Notes: a model not told the origin generated them from the sequence alone. A stretch of 64,000 bases of DNA from Ectocarpus siliculosus (GCA_000310025.1 FN649746.1:2850797-2914796), one strand, 5' to 3'. Shown: positions 51,401-63,650, counted from the stretch's first letter. Made by a program: numbers and translations.

Positions 51401-53679
51401 TCGGTATATAGCTCTTCTGTCTCCGATAAAAATTCCCTTCTAGTTGCTTGCCTTTGGTTTTCCGGGCCTCCAACGTTCAGGCGCACTAACCACAGATTGG
51501 CTTGACCTCGCCTGCCCGATAGATACAAATTTCGTGCCCCCTACTCGAGATCTGCCATTCACCGTGAAGATCGCAACACCCGTTCTGCCTTGATCAGCCT
51601 GATCCGTTGAATGCCGGTGTTTTTGTTTTGTGTTTGTGCCGTTGATGCCTACGCTAGTGCGGGTACCGCTTGGTGATCGGCACACCCCACATCGCACTAC
51701 TGTACTTCCCCATGGTCACGGCCACCGTATGCCATGTGAATTTGAATACTCTGGGAGGAGACGCATTCGACGATAGCATCATTGTTTTCCCGTCTATTCT
51801 CTTGTTTGCCTTGGCCTTCTCCCCCTCGACTGCTCTCAGGGAGCGGCGGACGGCCGCGTGAGCTTGATCGGAGACGTGAACAAGGTGCGCTCATGTGTCC
51901 AACATGGCGCTGTTACTCAGTGACCCCTGTGCTTTTGCCATGTATCTAAGCATTGCTGTAGCCTTGGTTTCGGAGCATGCCGCTTGTACGTTGTGTCTGG
52001 GGCATTTCCCTGCGGGAACCGAAAGTGGGAGATGCCTCGTGGAGGAGAGGCTTTTCTGATTGCTTTGGGTTCTGAAAAAAATGACGCATCCCCTGGGGTA
52101 GGCTAGTGTTTTCGTTCATTTTTTGGCCTACGCTCATTGCACAAGTGTGTGTGCATTGATCCGTTCCGACTCATGAATTGGCTCGTCGTTTGATTCGATT
52201 TGGTTCAACACGTGGGACGTTCTTTGATTGACAATCCAGGTGCCGGAAGAAGACCTCCCCAGCGTTCGCGAGATGTACAAGAAAAAGCACCCGAACGCCT
52301 ACTGGGTGGACTTCGGCGACTTCCGACTCATGCGTATGGACACTATCAAGGCCATGCGGTTTGTTGGAGGGTTTGCCATGGCGGGAGACGTCAACCCAGA
52401 AGGCACGATTTTACATTGTTTTTTACGTCGTGTCCCCTCTCTGAAGTGATCCCGAGGAAGCAACACTGAAAGTTTCTAGCCGATAATTTGACCATCTCTG
52501 GTAAACTCTCCGCGGACTGTGATGTCGAAACGTTTGCGGTAGCGTAGAGCATTAGCCTAGGTTAGTGCTCGCCTGTAGGCCTGTGCACGCGTTTGAGCTT
52601 AAACGGATCACCGATGCGCCATCAGTCAATCACGCCCCCCACCCAGCGGGGCATAGTTTTCCACAAGTATCGTCTATCAAGGTATTCACGCCAGGTATGG
52701 CAAGCCATCTACCCAATGATGCATGGAACAATCAACAGTACTTCATCAGCCGATCGGTGATCAGTTTGTCGGCGTGAGGGTCCAGGAGATTGCGGTGCCG
52801 CGGGTGTCGTCATACGTTATTTGGAGACCTGAAAAAGAGCGTTTTGTCGGATTTTGTGCGGTGGCGAATCCCGGCTGCGCTGTTGACTTGTGTTCCATGC
52901 CCTTGCCCGTTTCTTCGTCCTTGTCGGTGTTCACGGACCGACCCTGCAAGCATACCGACTCTCTGTAGCTGTGCGTTGCCTTGCTTATCGTATGTGCTTC
53001 TTTTGTCAGACTACCTGACGACTGCTCCCGATGCCGTAGCGGAGTTCTCCGCCCCCATCAGCAAGCACATGAACGACGACCACTCGGACACCACGAGGGC
53101 TATGATCGCGCATTTCATCACGGGAGGAGTGGAGGTGACAAGGCGGCGTTGCAAGTGCTAATATCGTTGACACCGATGCCGATGCGGATGTTGTGTTTAG
53201 GGAGCTGTTGTTTGATGCTGTTTGCCCGTTGCTGTTCCAGTCTGCATGGCGATAGGGGCCGATGTCATGCGGTGAGTATTTTTGACCTTAAGCGAAGAGG
53301 CGGCGAGAGTGGAGCGCGGCAGAAGCGGACTTCCTGCACTGTCGTTCACGTAGAATCACGGAAGCCCCCTGTCTCGAAAAACGACGCCCTTTGTTGCATG
53401 AGGCCAACGGCATGCAGCACCACCCTTCGCCCTTGCCTCTCCCCACCCCACTGAACCCAAACCCCACACCATTCCCGCCCACAACCACGACTAACGCCCA
53501 CGACACAGGTGACTTCGGCCCAGATTACGGCCGTGGATCGACTGGGCATGTACGTGCTTGTGGGCATGCCGGACGGACAATCCGGCAAGCTCAGGCTGCC
53601 CTTCCCGCGGCCGGCCGAAAGCCGGAAAGATGTGAAAACCTTGATCGTCGAGATGACCCAAGCGGCCATGGCAAAGTAG
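48425..53679 (+). CDS. Plastid FMN-binding split barrel + DUF2470 protein (PGR7/GluTR-binding-like)
   Basis: Nine exons sum to 1092 bp (363 aa) with all phases consistent: 48425-48497, 49233-49400, 49758-49892, 50510-50579, 51104-51245, 51840-51884, 52240-52402, 53010-53134, 53509-53679. The N-terminus is a signal peptide ending AGARAF-TAS, a heterokont plastid motif, followed by a basic Ser-rich transit region. The middle is a pyridoxamine-phosphate-oxidase/HugZ-like split barrel: GFGVLSTNSRTLEG, YPSGSVVGFSLDD, FSSMSAHTGDL, SRVSLTV, YWVDFGDFRLMRM, RFVGGFAMAG. The C-terminus is DUF2470: APISKHMNDDHSDTTRAM, AVDRLGMYVLV, LPFPRP. This two-domain order is that of Arabidopsis PGR7/glutamyl-tRNA reductase-binding protein, so a role in tetrapyrrole synthesis or photosynthetic electron transport is inferred. 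Introns 1 and 7 need GC donors. The gene diverges from the CIA30 gene and converges with the NB-ARC gene. Confidence 0.87.
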
Positions 53680-54698
53680 GGGGGAAACTAGGAGGAAACA
53701 ACGTTTTTAGGGATATGACGTTGATCGATGACTCTGTGCAGCTTCGCGATGATTTGCTGCAAGTGTTGCTGAGTTTTTCGGCGTGAACAACAACGAAACT
53801 GGGTAGTCTTCCCACCCTCGGAATCTACTTCTCGGTGACTAGATCGTTTAGAATTGGTTCTGTGTAGGCAAGAACATACCAAGCATTGAGCGATGAGGTA
53901 GCGGTGGAGGGTGGGTCGGGAAAAGTGTGGCGATTTGGTTTTGATTTGTAAGCTTGGGGCTTCCACGCCCAATCACGCCCATGCTTAGCGCTTCGGCATA
54001 TAGAGATGGATTTTCAACGGCAAGATTACACAATCTTGGCGGACCCTGGGGCTAGCGAGGGTATTCGGAACCAAAGAGAATAGGCGCGAGTTGCCGAACT
54101 GATTGGCACCTCATGCCACCGACACTTGTTTCAAGCACGTCGGAGAGAGAGCGAGAGGCCAACCCAGAGAGATAGAGAGAGACAGAGAGAGAGAGAGCGA
54201 AAGTGATACGTAGGTTCTTCCCCGTTTATCTCCTGCTCTCCGCCGCACCGTACCTCGAGACTCACTACTACCAAACACACAAAACCAGCTGCAACTCGTC
54301 TGCATTTTTTTCCTTCCCCGCTCGAACCGCAATGATTCCTACACTTCCATCACATTTTCTACATACCTGTTGTACGTTCTGCTGTCGTTTTTGGGTTTCC
54401 CTGACCCTTTTGCGCAATCGGATGGAGTAACTCGTTACTTCATGACTTATCTTCGGGGTAGCTCGTAGTTTTTCGGTACATCCCCGCCTGAGGGTCAGCC
54501 GAACAATTCTACCGAACCGACTGGCAATCCCGTCGTGCAAGATTCCAATCAGGTTCACGTGAACAAATATTGGCATTCAACGCTAAATCATGGTCCCATG
54601 TCGCAAACGTATGAGCAGCACACGAGATACGTGACGCGGAGATAACCGTGGTGTCTACCCCGCTTCAGTCGCGTTGTCTATTCATAGCAAGATCCAGC
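53680..54698. other. Convergent intergenic region with GA-rich tract
   Basis: About 1 kb separates the stops of the PGR7-like and NB-ARC-TPR genes. An interrupted (GA)n tract lies at about 54137-54200. No further TPR unit could be followed beyond 54670. Confidence 0.6.
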
Positions 54699-57600
54699 TC
54701 ATGTAACGCACGGGCAGCTGGGACGTTGTTGGCCCTGACACAGCGTGGATCTTCCTGAATCGTCCAACAACGCCTCCGCGTCCCGCAGCCCCCCCAATTT
54801 ACGAACACTCCCACCAAGCTCGTGCAGCGTATCGGCCGCCTGGGCATGATTTTGCCCAAGCCTGGCCTCCTCGATCAGCAATCTCTCCGCCTCTGCTAGC
54901 CGCCCCGCCTCTCGTACGCATATGCCCAACTGATACAGCGTGTTGGCATCCTCTGACTCCAGCGTTGCCTTCCGCACGCTCAGAGAGCGTCTCAATAATG
55001 TCTCCGCCTCTTCCAACCGACCTCCCTGTCGAAGGCATACGCCCAGCTCGTACAGCGTAGAGGCTACCTTTACATCTTCTCGGCCCAGCTTGGTTTCCCT
55101 GATCGCCAGGCAACGCCTCAACAACACCTCCGCTTCCCCCAATCGTTCTGCTTCACGAACGCATATGCCAAGCTCGCGCAGCGCAAACGCGACCCCAACA
55201 TCCTCAGGGCCCAGCTTGTTTTCCTTGATGGTGAGGCAGCGCCTCAAAAATTCCTCCGCTTGCTCCATCTGCCCCGACTCTCTAGCACACACACCGAGCT
55301 GTTGCAGTGTGGTGGCCACCTGCACATCCTCTGGTCCCAGCTTGGTCTCCTCGATCGCCAGGCAGCTCCTCAGCAATCCTTCCGCCTCGCCCCACCGTCC
55401 GGACTTTCGAACGCAGGCACCCAGTTCATACAACGTGCAGGCCACTTGCATATCCTCCTGCCCCAGCTTCTTTCTCCTTATTGTCAGGCAACGCCTCAGC
55501 AATCCCTCCGCCTCGTCCAGCCGACCTGCCTCTCTAGCAGACACACCGAGCTGACGAAGCGTATCAGCCACCTGGAGATGCTCCGGGCCCAGAATGGCTT
55601 CCTTGACATCCAGAGACCGCCTTAAAAGCGTTTCCGCTAGAGCTCTATCGCCGGGTCTGAACTCCAAAGCGGTTGCTGCAACAGAGGAAAGGCTGTCCGC
55701 GTCATCTAGATCCGCTTCCAGACCAGAACGGACTAGCGCGTTCATTCTAGCCAAGGCCAGAGGGAGCCCCTCGACCTCCTTCTCATGCCATTTCGCAGCC
55801 TCTTCGATATTTCCCAATCGCTCTGCCCATATAGCTAGGTTCCCGTACGTATTTAACACGAACGGGTGGTCTGCCCCAAGCTCCCTTTTCTCGACTTCGA
55901 GCAGTCGGCGCCACGAAGCGGATGCTCCCTCCAAATCCTCCTGTGCTTCTTGAAACCATCCCACAGCCTCCGCAGTTGTTCTGAGCAAGGCGTCCGATTC
56001 CAACATCATGCCCAACGCCTTTTCATATGGGCGTGTCTTGCCCCAGCCATCTCCACCCAAGCGTTCTATAGCCAGCCATAGACCCTTCAGAACGTAGCGG
56101 TCAGTGGAACGGAGGATATCTAGCGAGGAAAGGTACCTCGTCCACCTCTTCAAAGCAGGCCGGCGCACATGCCCACGGTCCAGAAGACACTCCCTCGCAA
56201 AGTCGGTGTGGGCATCATGCATTCGGTACGTCCCTTGTGCCGAGCGGATGATCGACCATCGCTCTAAAACGTCTACTACGCCCCCTGCAGATGCTTCGTC
56301 CTCCGTGCTGGGCGACCGATCGTAAAGCAGCACCGCGGCGTCTTTCAATGAGAAAGCATGGCCATCCGGCATCACCGCGAGCGACAGGTACAACCGTTGT
56401 ACACGCTCGTCGTCCGATCCAATGGCAAGATCCTCGAACCCACCCTGAAGAATGGCTTTCCGTCTTTTCGCTGGAATGTTTTCTGCGCTATCGTTGTCGG
56501 GATCATGTCCCACCTTCTCCATCTCAGTGCGAATCGTGCTGGCCGCATCCGACCAAGACGCTGGGTCATGCCTGCCGCGAACTGTACTCCATCGCCCCAC
56601 GAACGCGACGTCCATCGCCACGCGGCCGCACAACTTGATCAGGTCAACAGCATCGTCGGGCAAGCGGGATTCGCGGGGAAGTTCTGCCGCTCTCTTCAGC
56701 ACCGACTCCGCATCTGCCTGGGACAGCTCGTCAACTACCACAGCCTTGCCTCGTGAACGCTTCACGACCGCCTCATCACGGGTTGACAGGAGGACCCACA
56801 TGCCCGTTTCCACGAGTTTCGAGACAACGTCCTCCTCCCACACGTTGTCCGCCACTACGAGGCACTTCAATCTTCTGCCCTTGTGCCCTTCCTCGAGCCG
56901 TTGTTTGATGTAGGTCGCACTGTCTTCAGACGCGCTGGGTACACGGCCTACGCTACCACCAATCTCTTCATGAACCATGCGGGCCAGCTGCAGCATCAAG
57001 GACGGGAGGCGCTTCTTTGCTCCCTCGTTCACCGGCAACCACACGATACCGTCGGAGAAGGCCTCTCGCACCTCCGTACTCCTAACGATCTCGGCCGCGA
57101 CGGTGGTCTTGCCGGACCCGCTGTAGCCCGCTAATGCAACCACACACGCTCTGTCACTACCATTGAGCGCGTCGAGCACCGTCGCCATCGCGTGCCGACG
57201 TTCCACGTGCCAGCTCTTGCGTACCGGCGCCCCCATTGGCACCGCGGCTAGCTTGCCGAATGACCTTGGTAGACTCTCCAGCCTTTGGTCTATGCGATCC
57301 TGGAGATACACGAGATGCAAAGTGCGTGAGAGGTAGATACATGGAAACCCGCCTGCAATACCGCATCAAGTGTTCAAAGCGACGAAGAAATATCATTTGA
57401 ACGAAAAAGTCGTAGCTCTTAATACGTAATTCTTGATGGACAGTCAAAGAACGCAACGCCCTGATGCGGCGCATGCAATGTAATGATACGATACCATGTA
57501 TTATTTTATCATCGCAGCACATATTAGCATAATGTCGATCGAGATGTGTGATGTTCAGTGTGTTTCCCGTGGGTGCCCCGTTAAAAGGAGCGAAACGTTC

Positions 57601-58261
57601 GGCTGAAAAACAATCCCCCAGAATGGCAAGCAAAATACGCAAGTGGCACGAATTTCCGAACGCGAGGCCCTCCCGGCGAAAATTAAGAGAAAAGAGTGGC
57701 CAGCAGCTAAGAGAGCGGAGCGCTTCAAGGCGAATGCAGAGGAGAGTTCCGCTCGCAGGAGCGAACTGTTTGAAGACTCACCAGCGTTTTCTTCATGTCG
57801 TCCACTTTCCCTTCAAGAACCGCAATCCCGGCCAGTCCCAAGTCGGTCGTCAGGCGGTCGACGCTTGAGTTCAGACCGGCAATCTCACTCTTGTCGCTAA
57901 AGGCCTTTATCACTCTCGACACCTTGCCCCTCCGGCTACAACGCTCGGCAAAGTTCTTCGCCGCCTCGACGCAGTCCTTGAGGGGAGCCACATCCACCTC
58001 GCTTTCGATTAGCCTGCACTTCACGACAAAACATGCCGTAATGTAGGTGCACCTCTGTTCGAGTGCAGCCAGCTCCTCCCGATTGTTTTTCACCGTCTCG
58101 ACCGTCGTGCGGATGGCCTTGAGAGTTTTAAAAACCGGCTTGATGACAGGAAGCTCCTCACCCAAGTCCACCGCGCAAGACACTGCATCGGAGATGGTTG
58201 AACCGATCTCCAGCGCGAGTCTTGCGGCCTCTGCTGCAGAATCGCTGATATCGGCAACCAT
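54699..58261 (-). CDS. NB-ARC-TPR protein with N-terminal helical-bundle domain
   Basis: Two exons: 58261-57782 (160 codons from ATG, donor GTGAGT) and 57299-54699 (866 codons plus stop), both in phase 0, giving about 1026 aa. Residues 1-160 are helical and resemble the four-helix bundles of the HeLo/MLKL/RPW8 class (PVIKPVFKTLKAIRTTV, then KNNREELAALEQR). An NB-ARC NTPase follows: P-loop GYSGSGKTT near 218, Walker B CLVVADNVWE near 306, LLSTRD near 330, and an MHD motif (YRMHDAHTDFARE) near 520. From about 650 there are kinesin-light-chain-type TPRs, five to six near-perfect 42-residue units from 738 (ADTLRQLGVSAREAGRLDEA pattern) and decayed ones after. The first upstream in-frame codon used by naive callers is TTG. 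The architecture is that of NLR-like receptors; brown-algal NB-ARC-TPR genes are candidate immune receptors. Ligand and output are unknown. Confidence 0.93.
54760..55694 (-). repeat. 126 bp coding repeat array (TPR units)
   Basis: Units start at 55694, 55568, 55442, 55316, 55190, 55064 and about 54938 on the minus strand, exactly 126 bp apart. Each encodes a 42-residue TPR with the pattern TLxxLGxCxRExGRLxEAExLLRRCLxIRxxKLGPEDVQVA. Later units have in-frame deletions (about 9 bp and then about 18 bp), and the last unit changes frame. No introns separate the units. Confidence 0.92.
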
Positions 58262-61200
58262 CTGTTGCTGCCGCAACACCAGCTGAAGAAACGATATTCG
58301 CAACTGCTGGTGGTGGCGCAAGCCGAGAGAGAACGGGCAGATACTGACGTGAGTAATCGAAAGATTCAGTCGTAGGCACTGAGCGTGAACATCATCGCTT
58401 TAACTGCTGCGAATGTGTACAAAAATCATGCATACGCCGGCTTTGATGGAGCAAATGCATCCGATACACAGCCAGCATCTCCTACAAGGACACGGCACAA
58501 ATGGGGTGGACATATCAAGATTGTTGTACTAAATAATAATAGAGAATTCCATCCTCGACACCGCACAGTTTTCTCGTCGTCCAGACGAAGAGGTGTGCAG
58601 CCAAGAGACGCAATTTTCGTTTCCTCGGAGCACAATATGGCCCAACGGACTTGCCTTATGGGATTGACGGCATTATACCGACCGAAAGACCGCCCGGAAA
58701 TGCATGATATACACCAGACCAGTTGGAAAGCGTTGAGCGGGAAACACTCGTTTGTTGTCGCACAGAGCAGCTGCTGGGTCCGTCTCCGCCAGCATGCCGT
58801 GCAGTGTACATCCGCACACACCCTCAAACCAAGACAAAACTTCCGCAATGCAAGCGTCAAGACTACACAGTGAGAAAAAGTTGGTGTTGAAGGAGGAGGC
58901 CTTTGCGTTTTCGGAGCCTAACCTATATGCCACAACAGTTGCAGAATTCATGGAGCATGAATTTGTGTGCTGGCATGCTCAGGTCTGATCGGTCTGTGCT
59001 GTTTATGGCTGCAGCTGCGGCTCGAAATGTCTGCAACTTTTGGGCCCAAAGCATTCATCTTTCACGGCAGTGCTCGCCTTCGCAGGCGCAATCCCCGGAT
59101 TTACGTGTCTACCGCTACACCTCATACCACAGCTTCCTTGGATGACCCGCAGTTCAGGGGTTGGGGCTCGTCGTGGCGAGCCAGGAGTGTGGCATGTTTG
59201 GTCTGATTTATGGAGGTTTGAACCCAACCGTAGCCTCCGATGTCCCGACCCCAGCACGGCCCTGAGCCCACGTCGCTACTGCCTGATGTCCTCTGCTGGT
59301 GCTGTAGAGCATGCCAGATTGGTACGCGGAAAGCCTCCGAAACCGGATCATTTTCGATTTGTTTGTCCCTCTAAAGGCGTACTCCGGAGTACCTCTAAAT
59401 CGATGTTTCGTCCTTGTCTCCAACCCCTTAAATATTCGAGTGGACTCAACATGGTTCACGGAAGGAGAAGTTTCCTTTCTTTCGCGGTGTTCCCGGGGCC
59501 TAATTTTCGATAATGGCGCTCATTCCGGCGATTTTCAAGGAGTGTTCGGCGTGCGGAGGTGAAAACCCCGGTGTTAGTTCAACGCATGTCTTCGTCAGGT
59601 TTGTCGACCTGAACATGGGCTTGTCAAATAAAATGTCTGAAACATGTCTGACGATGAGGAGGTCATCCTTCAGCTTGACTCACGATGGCCAGTCACGTTG
59701 CTTTCATCACTCGGAGGAGTAGCTAGGTCTGTGTCCCAACTCCTTTTGGCCTCAGACACGCACCATCTACACATGTACAGGTCAGGACTTGTAATGGGCA
59801 TGGCAGGTACGTCCAATCACCGACGATAAATGCAGGTATCAGAGCTGAGGCAAGCTCTTAGAAAGGAGTTTGGGTGCGGCGGGTAAAGGTTCGGCACGGA
59901 CGGAGCGTTGGGGCGTGAGCGGCGAGTATGCCCCGATCGTTTTCGTCGAATGGCAAGTATCTTCGGGGCTGCGAACCGTCAGTTTGAACTCTCCTCAAGA
60001 TAGTCGAATCTGGAATGAGTACAATGGACGTGTTTCATCTGCACCTTATCCTGCCACCACCTCCGACCTTCGATATGCCATACCTCGAGGTATAACGATC
60101 AAAACCCATTTTCGATGCGAAGATGATTACCGTCGAAACAACACAAACATCCATGCAGGGGTCTTATGCCATGTTGACTGGGCCGTGTTCATCCTCGGGG
60201 GGAATGAGGAGGGCGGGGGGCTGGACAAAAGGTGGGCATACAGTATATCAACGGCGTTTGGGTCAGGCCGATGTTCTTAAGGGAAAAAAGAACAGAACGA
60301 CGTCGCAAATAAGGCAGAGATACGATCACCACTGGTTCTCGTCCGCAAGCGGTTCTTTTTGTGCAATATCAATACTTTCTTCAACACCTGTGGTTCGTTC
60401 TAGAGCGAGAATGCCCAACGGTCTTGGCTACCCAGTTCAGAGACATGCTACATGGGGAAAACAGGAGAAATGTCTGATGCGCATCTAGACTATGTTTCCC
60501 TCTCGGCAGACAGGCTTGCGGTACTCGAGAAGGTCCCTCACTCACCGTCTGGTATTGCCTCCCGGGACAATTTGATGCGTCCCGGTCGTTCAGAGCCTCC
60601 CTCCCTCGGATTCGATCAAGACATCCCTGGGCAATTTTTCCCAACTGCGTTGTGTGCTGCGCGCTGGTGATGATTGCAGAGTGATGGGAGCTTGTGCTTG
60701 CACATGCAGCATGTGTCACCCAAGGAATGTCGCGATCAGGGGGCGCCGCGGGATGAAGCAAGCCTCGCCGACACTGCTGGGCTGGACTGGGCTACGCAGC
60801 CTGTCACACACTCCACTCTGCACCTCTTCACATCTGCTACCTCCTGTTACCTTGTATTGTGAGAGTCTCCTCGCACTAGGCTGGGCGCACGCCGTATTCG
60901 CTACCCCACTGGTGCTAGCTTCAGTGGAGAGAACGGTAGTGCCTGGAGAGCTTCACAGGTGACAATACTGCTCCCAGGCAAGCTAGCTACACTAGGCGGC
61001 AACCCAGCAGCAGCAGTAGTCACCCGAACAAGTCAGGTGTATCGTGTTGTATGCTGTTCCACCCTAGCATCCTCGGATCAACGATAAGGTGCTAGCAATA
61101 GCCGTTTACTGCTGTGAGGAGAGAGGAGCAAGGCATTGTTCGTCAATATGGGTAGGATGCGGCGTGATTACAGATGGAATTGCTCCGCGTGCTAACGCGT

Positions 61201-62002
61201 GCTCAGAGAGAGGAGAGAGTCAACGTGTAAAGACAACACACACACAAACCGCGCTCGCGTGCTCCGGCGATAAACGGCGTACAGTCGTGCAGTGCTGTCT
61301 GTGGTTTAGGGGTTCTTTTCACGACATGTCATGCTGTGTGGCAACACTGTTCTAGTCGTGCACGCAGACACACCAGCTTACACAGCACAGCTGTAGCGCA
61401 GTGTACCTGCACCTTGGGATGCGTTTGTCCCTGCCATGACTACAGACTTACAATATTTCTGCAGCTGCTGGGGCAGCACCCAAGAGCTAATCAAACGTAT
61501 TTGCGGTGAACACTTGGTGTCGGTCTTGAAAGCCCAACGCAGCCTCCCGCGCGGTGACCCCTTGTTGAGGCAACCTCCCGGCCCTCCTTGTCTCTCTGAG
61601 TGCACCCCGTCTACAATCTACGGACTGCTGTGCCCCTGTAGCATGCTGATTACACACGATGCCGCAGCTTGTTATACAGTTGGCCGTTAACAGCAGTTGT
61701 AACTCGTGTAAAGGGCTAAAAAGATGGTGCTCAAGTTCTTCGAATTTGAGTTTGTCGAGCTGAATTTGTGACTTCCAAGTACACCAGAACACTAAAACCT
61801 ACTTTAGCGGCCATTTGTAGCATAACATATGTACAGCAGTAATGTAGGAGGAACTAACATCCCCAGCCTCGACCACAAACTAGAGATTCTTAAGTGCGGG
61901 CACTAGCTGTACATGTCGCCAGTGGTTGCTACGGCTAATACATTCCCCTGCTTTGCGGCATCCCGCTCGTCTCTCTCAAGGTGGTTCGTCGTTTAGAGAA
62001 AA
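58262..62002. other. 3.7 kb divergent intergenic region, no gene found
   Basis: This lies between the NB-ARC-TPR and VPS29 start codons. I saw no exon resembling a known family and no copy of the repeat families listed here. Open frames such as 58385-58873 (+) and 58426-58860 (-) overlap on opposite strands and show no conserved motif. Confidence 0.5.
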
Positions 62003-63189
62003 ATGGCGGGGGATTTCGGGGAACTGGTGCTGGTACTGGGAGACATGCACATCCCACACCGAGAGGCCGCTATCCCGGAGAAGTTCAAGAAGATGCTCGT
62101 GCCCAACAAGATGCAGCACGTCCTATGCACGGGGAACCTGGTGGGGAAGGACCAGTACAACGACTTGCGAACGTGAGCATTCCTTGATTGCATCCTGCTC
62201 GAGAAAGAACAAAGCACGCTGCTGCTGAGCTTGCGGTAGTTCAAAGCCGGCAGCGGCATGACTTTCCTCCAAGAGGTTTACGGAACCCTCCGGAGATTAT
62301 TTTTTGGCAGAGCCACGACACGTCGATTGCTGTGCGAGCCCCCTCAAGTTGCACTGGGACATCCTTGAATGAAGTAGAAAGCCAACGCGATTCCCGGGAC
62401 GATGAAAAAGGAGCATCAGGCGCTTTGAGAGAGGTCACACTGGGGTTGAAACGATTGCTTGAAGACCGCATGAAACAAGATTTGGAGCCCTTCCCGCTTC
62501 TCTGACCTCGCCAGCTAGCCACGTGCTGCTGCAGCAACAGTATCGGTCACGCTGTTGGAGAGATTTCGCACCAAACCACGCCACCCTCTCTTGAACCCAC
62601 GAAAAGCGCATGAGCAAGATTTGTTTGTGCGCGCTGTCGCAGACTCCAGGCGTGCATTTTGTCGGGGCCTTGTTTCGAGCAGAGGTAGGAACGCTGACGC
62701 TCTGTGCCGATACAGGTCAACTGGCGCATAAAGGCAAGCAGTTTGAGGAAGACGCCCTCCCTCCCCTCCCCTCCCCTCCACAGATTAGCGCCTAACGTGC
62801 ACGTGGTGCGGGGTGACTTCGAAGAGTCCACCACCTTCCCAGAGACGAAAGTCGTCCAGATTGGCCAGTTCCGGGTAGGCCTCACCCACGGGCACCAGAT
62901 CGTGCCCTGGGGAGACCCTAACGCGCTGGCGATGACGCAGCGCCAGCTGGGCGCCGACATCCTCATCTCGGGACACACGCACCGGAATCAGGTCAACGAG
63001 TTCGGTGGCCGGTGGTTCATCAACCCTGGGTCGATCACAGGGGCGTACTCCGCCGTGGAGTCGGACGCCGTGCCGAGCTTCATCCTGCTCGCGGTGCAGG
63101 GCGCCAAGTGCGTCACGTACGTGTACGAGCTGCACGGGGACCAGGTGGAGGTGTCCAAGAGCGAGTTCAGCAAGGCATCATCAGCATGA
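62003..63189 (+). CDS. VPS29: VPS29 retromer subunit
   Basis: Two exons, 62003-62172 and 62784-63189, join in phase 2 to give 191 aa, close to the 182-190 aa usual in the family. VPS29 has a metallophosphoesterase fold and is the retromer core subunit that binds VPS35 in endosome-to-Golgi or plasma-membrane sorting. Landmarks are [69 protein letters not shown] and the C-terminal [13 protein letters not shown]. As in other eukaryotic VPS29, the residue after the GD of VRGD is Phe where active phosphatases have His, so it is probably a scaffold. The C-terminal [11 protein letters not shown] lies in a tandem repeat that extends past the stop. The acceptor at 62783 is preceded by a long CCCTCC tract. 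Confidence 0.96.
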
Positions 63190-63325
63190 TTTTTTGTTGT
63201 CGATGTCCGTGCCCATGCCCTGTCCAAAATCGACTTCAGCAAGGCATCAGCAGCATGATTGCTGTTGATGATGTCCGTGGCCAAACTCTGTCCAAGAGCG
63301 ACTTCAGTATGACATCAGCACGATC
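63151..63325 (+). repeat. Minisatellite of 68-69 bp overlapping the VPS29 stop codon
   Basis: Units start at 63151, 63220 and 63288 (partial). Each carries TGTCCAAGAGCGASTTCAGC and the CATCAGCATGA stop region, then GTTGATGATGTCCGTG-type sequence. The first unit encodes the last 12 codons and stop of VPS29. Confidence 0.9.
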
Positions 63326-63650
63326 TAGTCCCTGTGTTTGCAGTGGATGTTGTTGACAGGTCAGCTGAACCATCATCAGCTTTGTGTTGAGGCAGGACCC
63401 CTTCGCACATTCGTGTCCCAGGAGCTCGCAGGCGGCGAAGGGCTGTGTTTGCAGATCTTATTGTAGGGTTTGTTGATTTGTTTTGGTTGTTTTCGGTTGA
63501 ACGAACCTTTCTTGGCACAAGATTCCGAATCTATGCGACGGTATTTTCAGGGAAGAATAGCTCCGGCGGGGTTCAGGTTCCCACGTTACTACTGTATATA
63601 CGTATGCATGCTTGTCTTCCACGCGGCATGGCCGTGCAAGGCTTTGTCAG

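Noticed and set aside
58319-58321. TTG start 60 bases upstream of the NB-ARC-TPR ATG
   Set aside because: Non-ATG starts are not expected in nuclear genes; the ATG at 58261 precedes the first predicted helix and was chosen.
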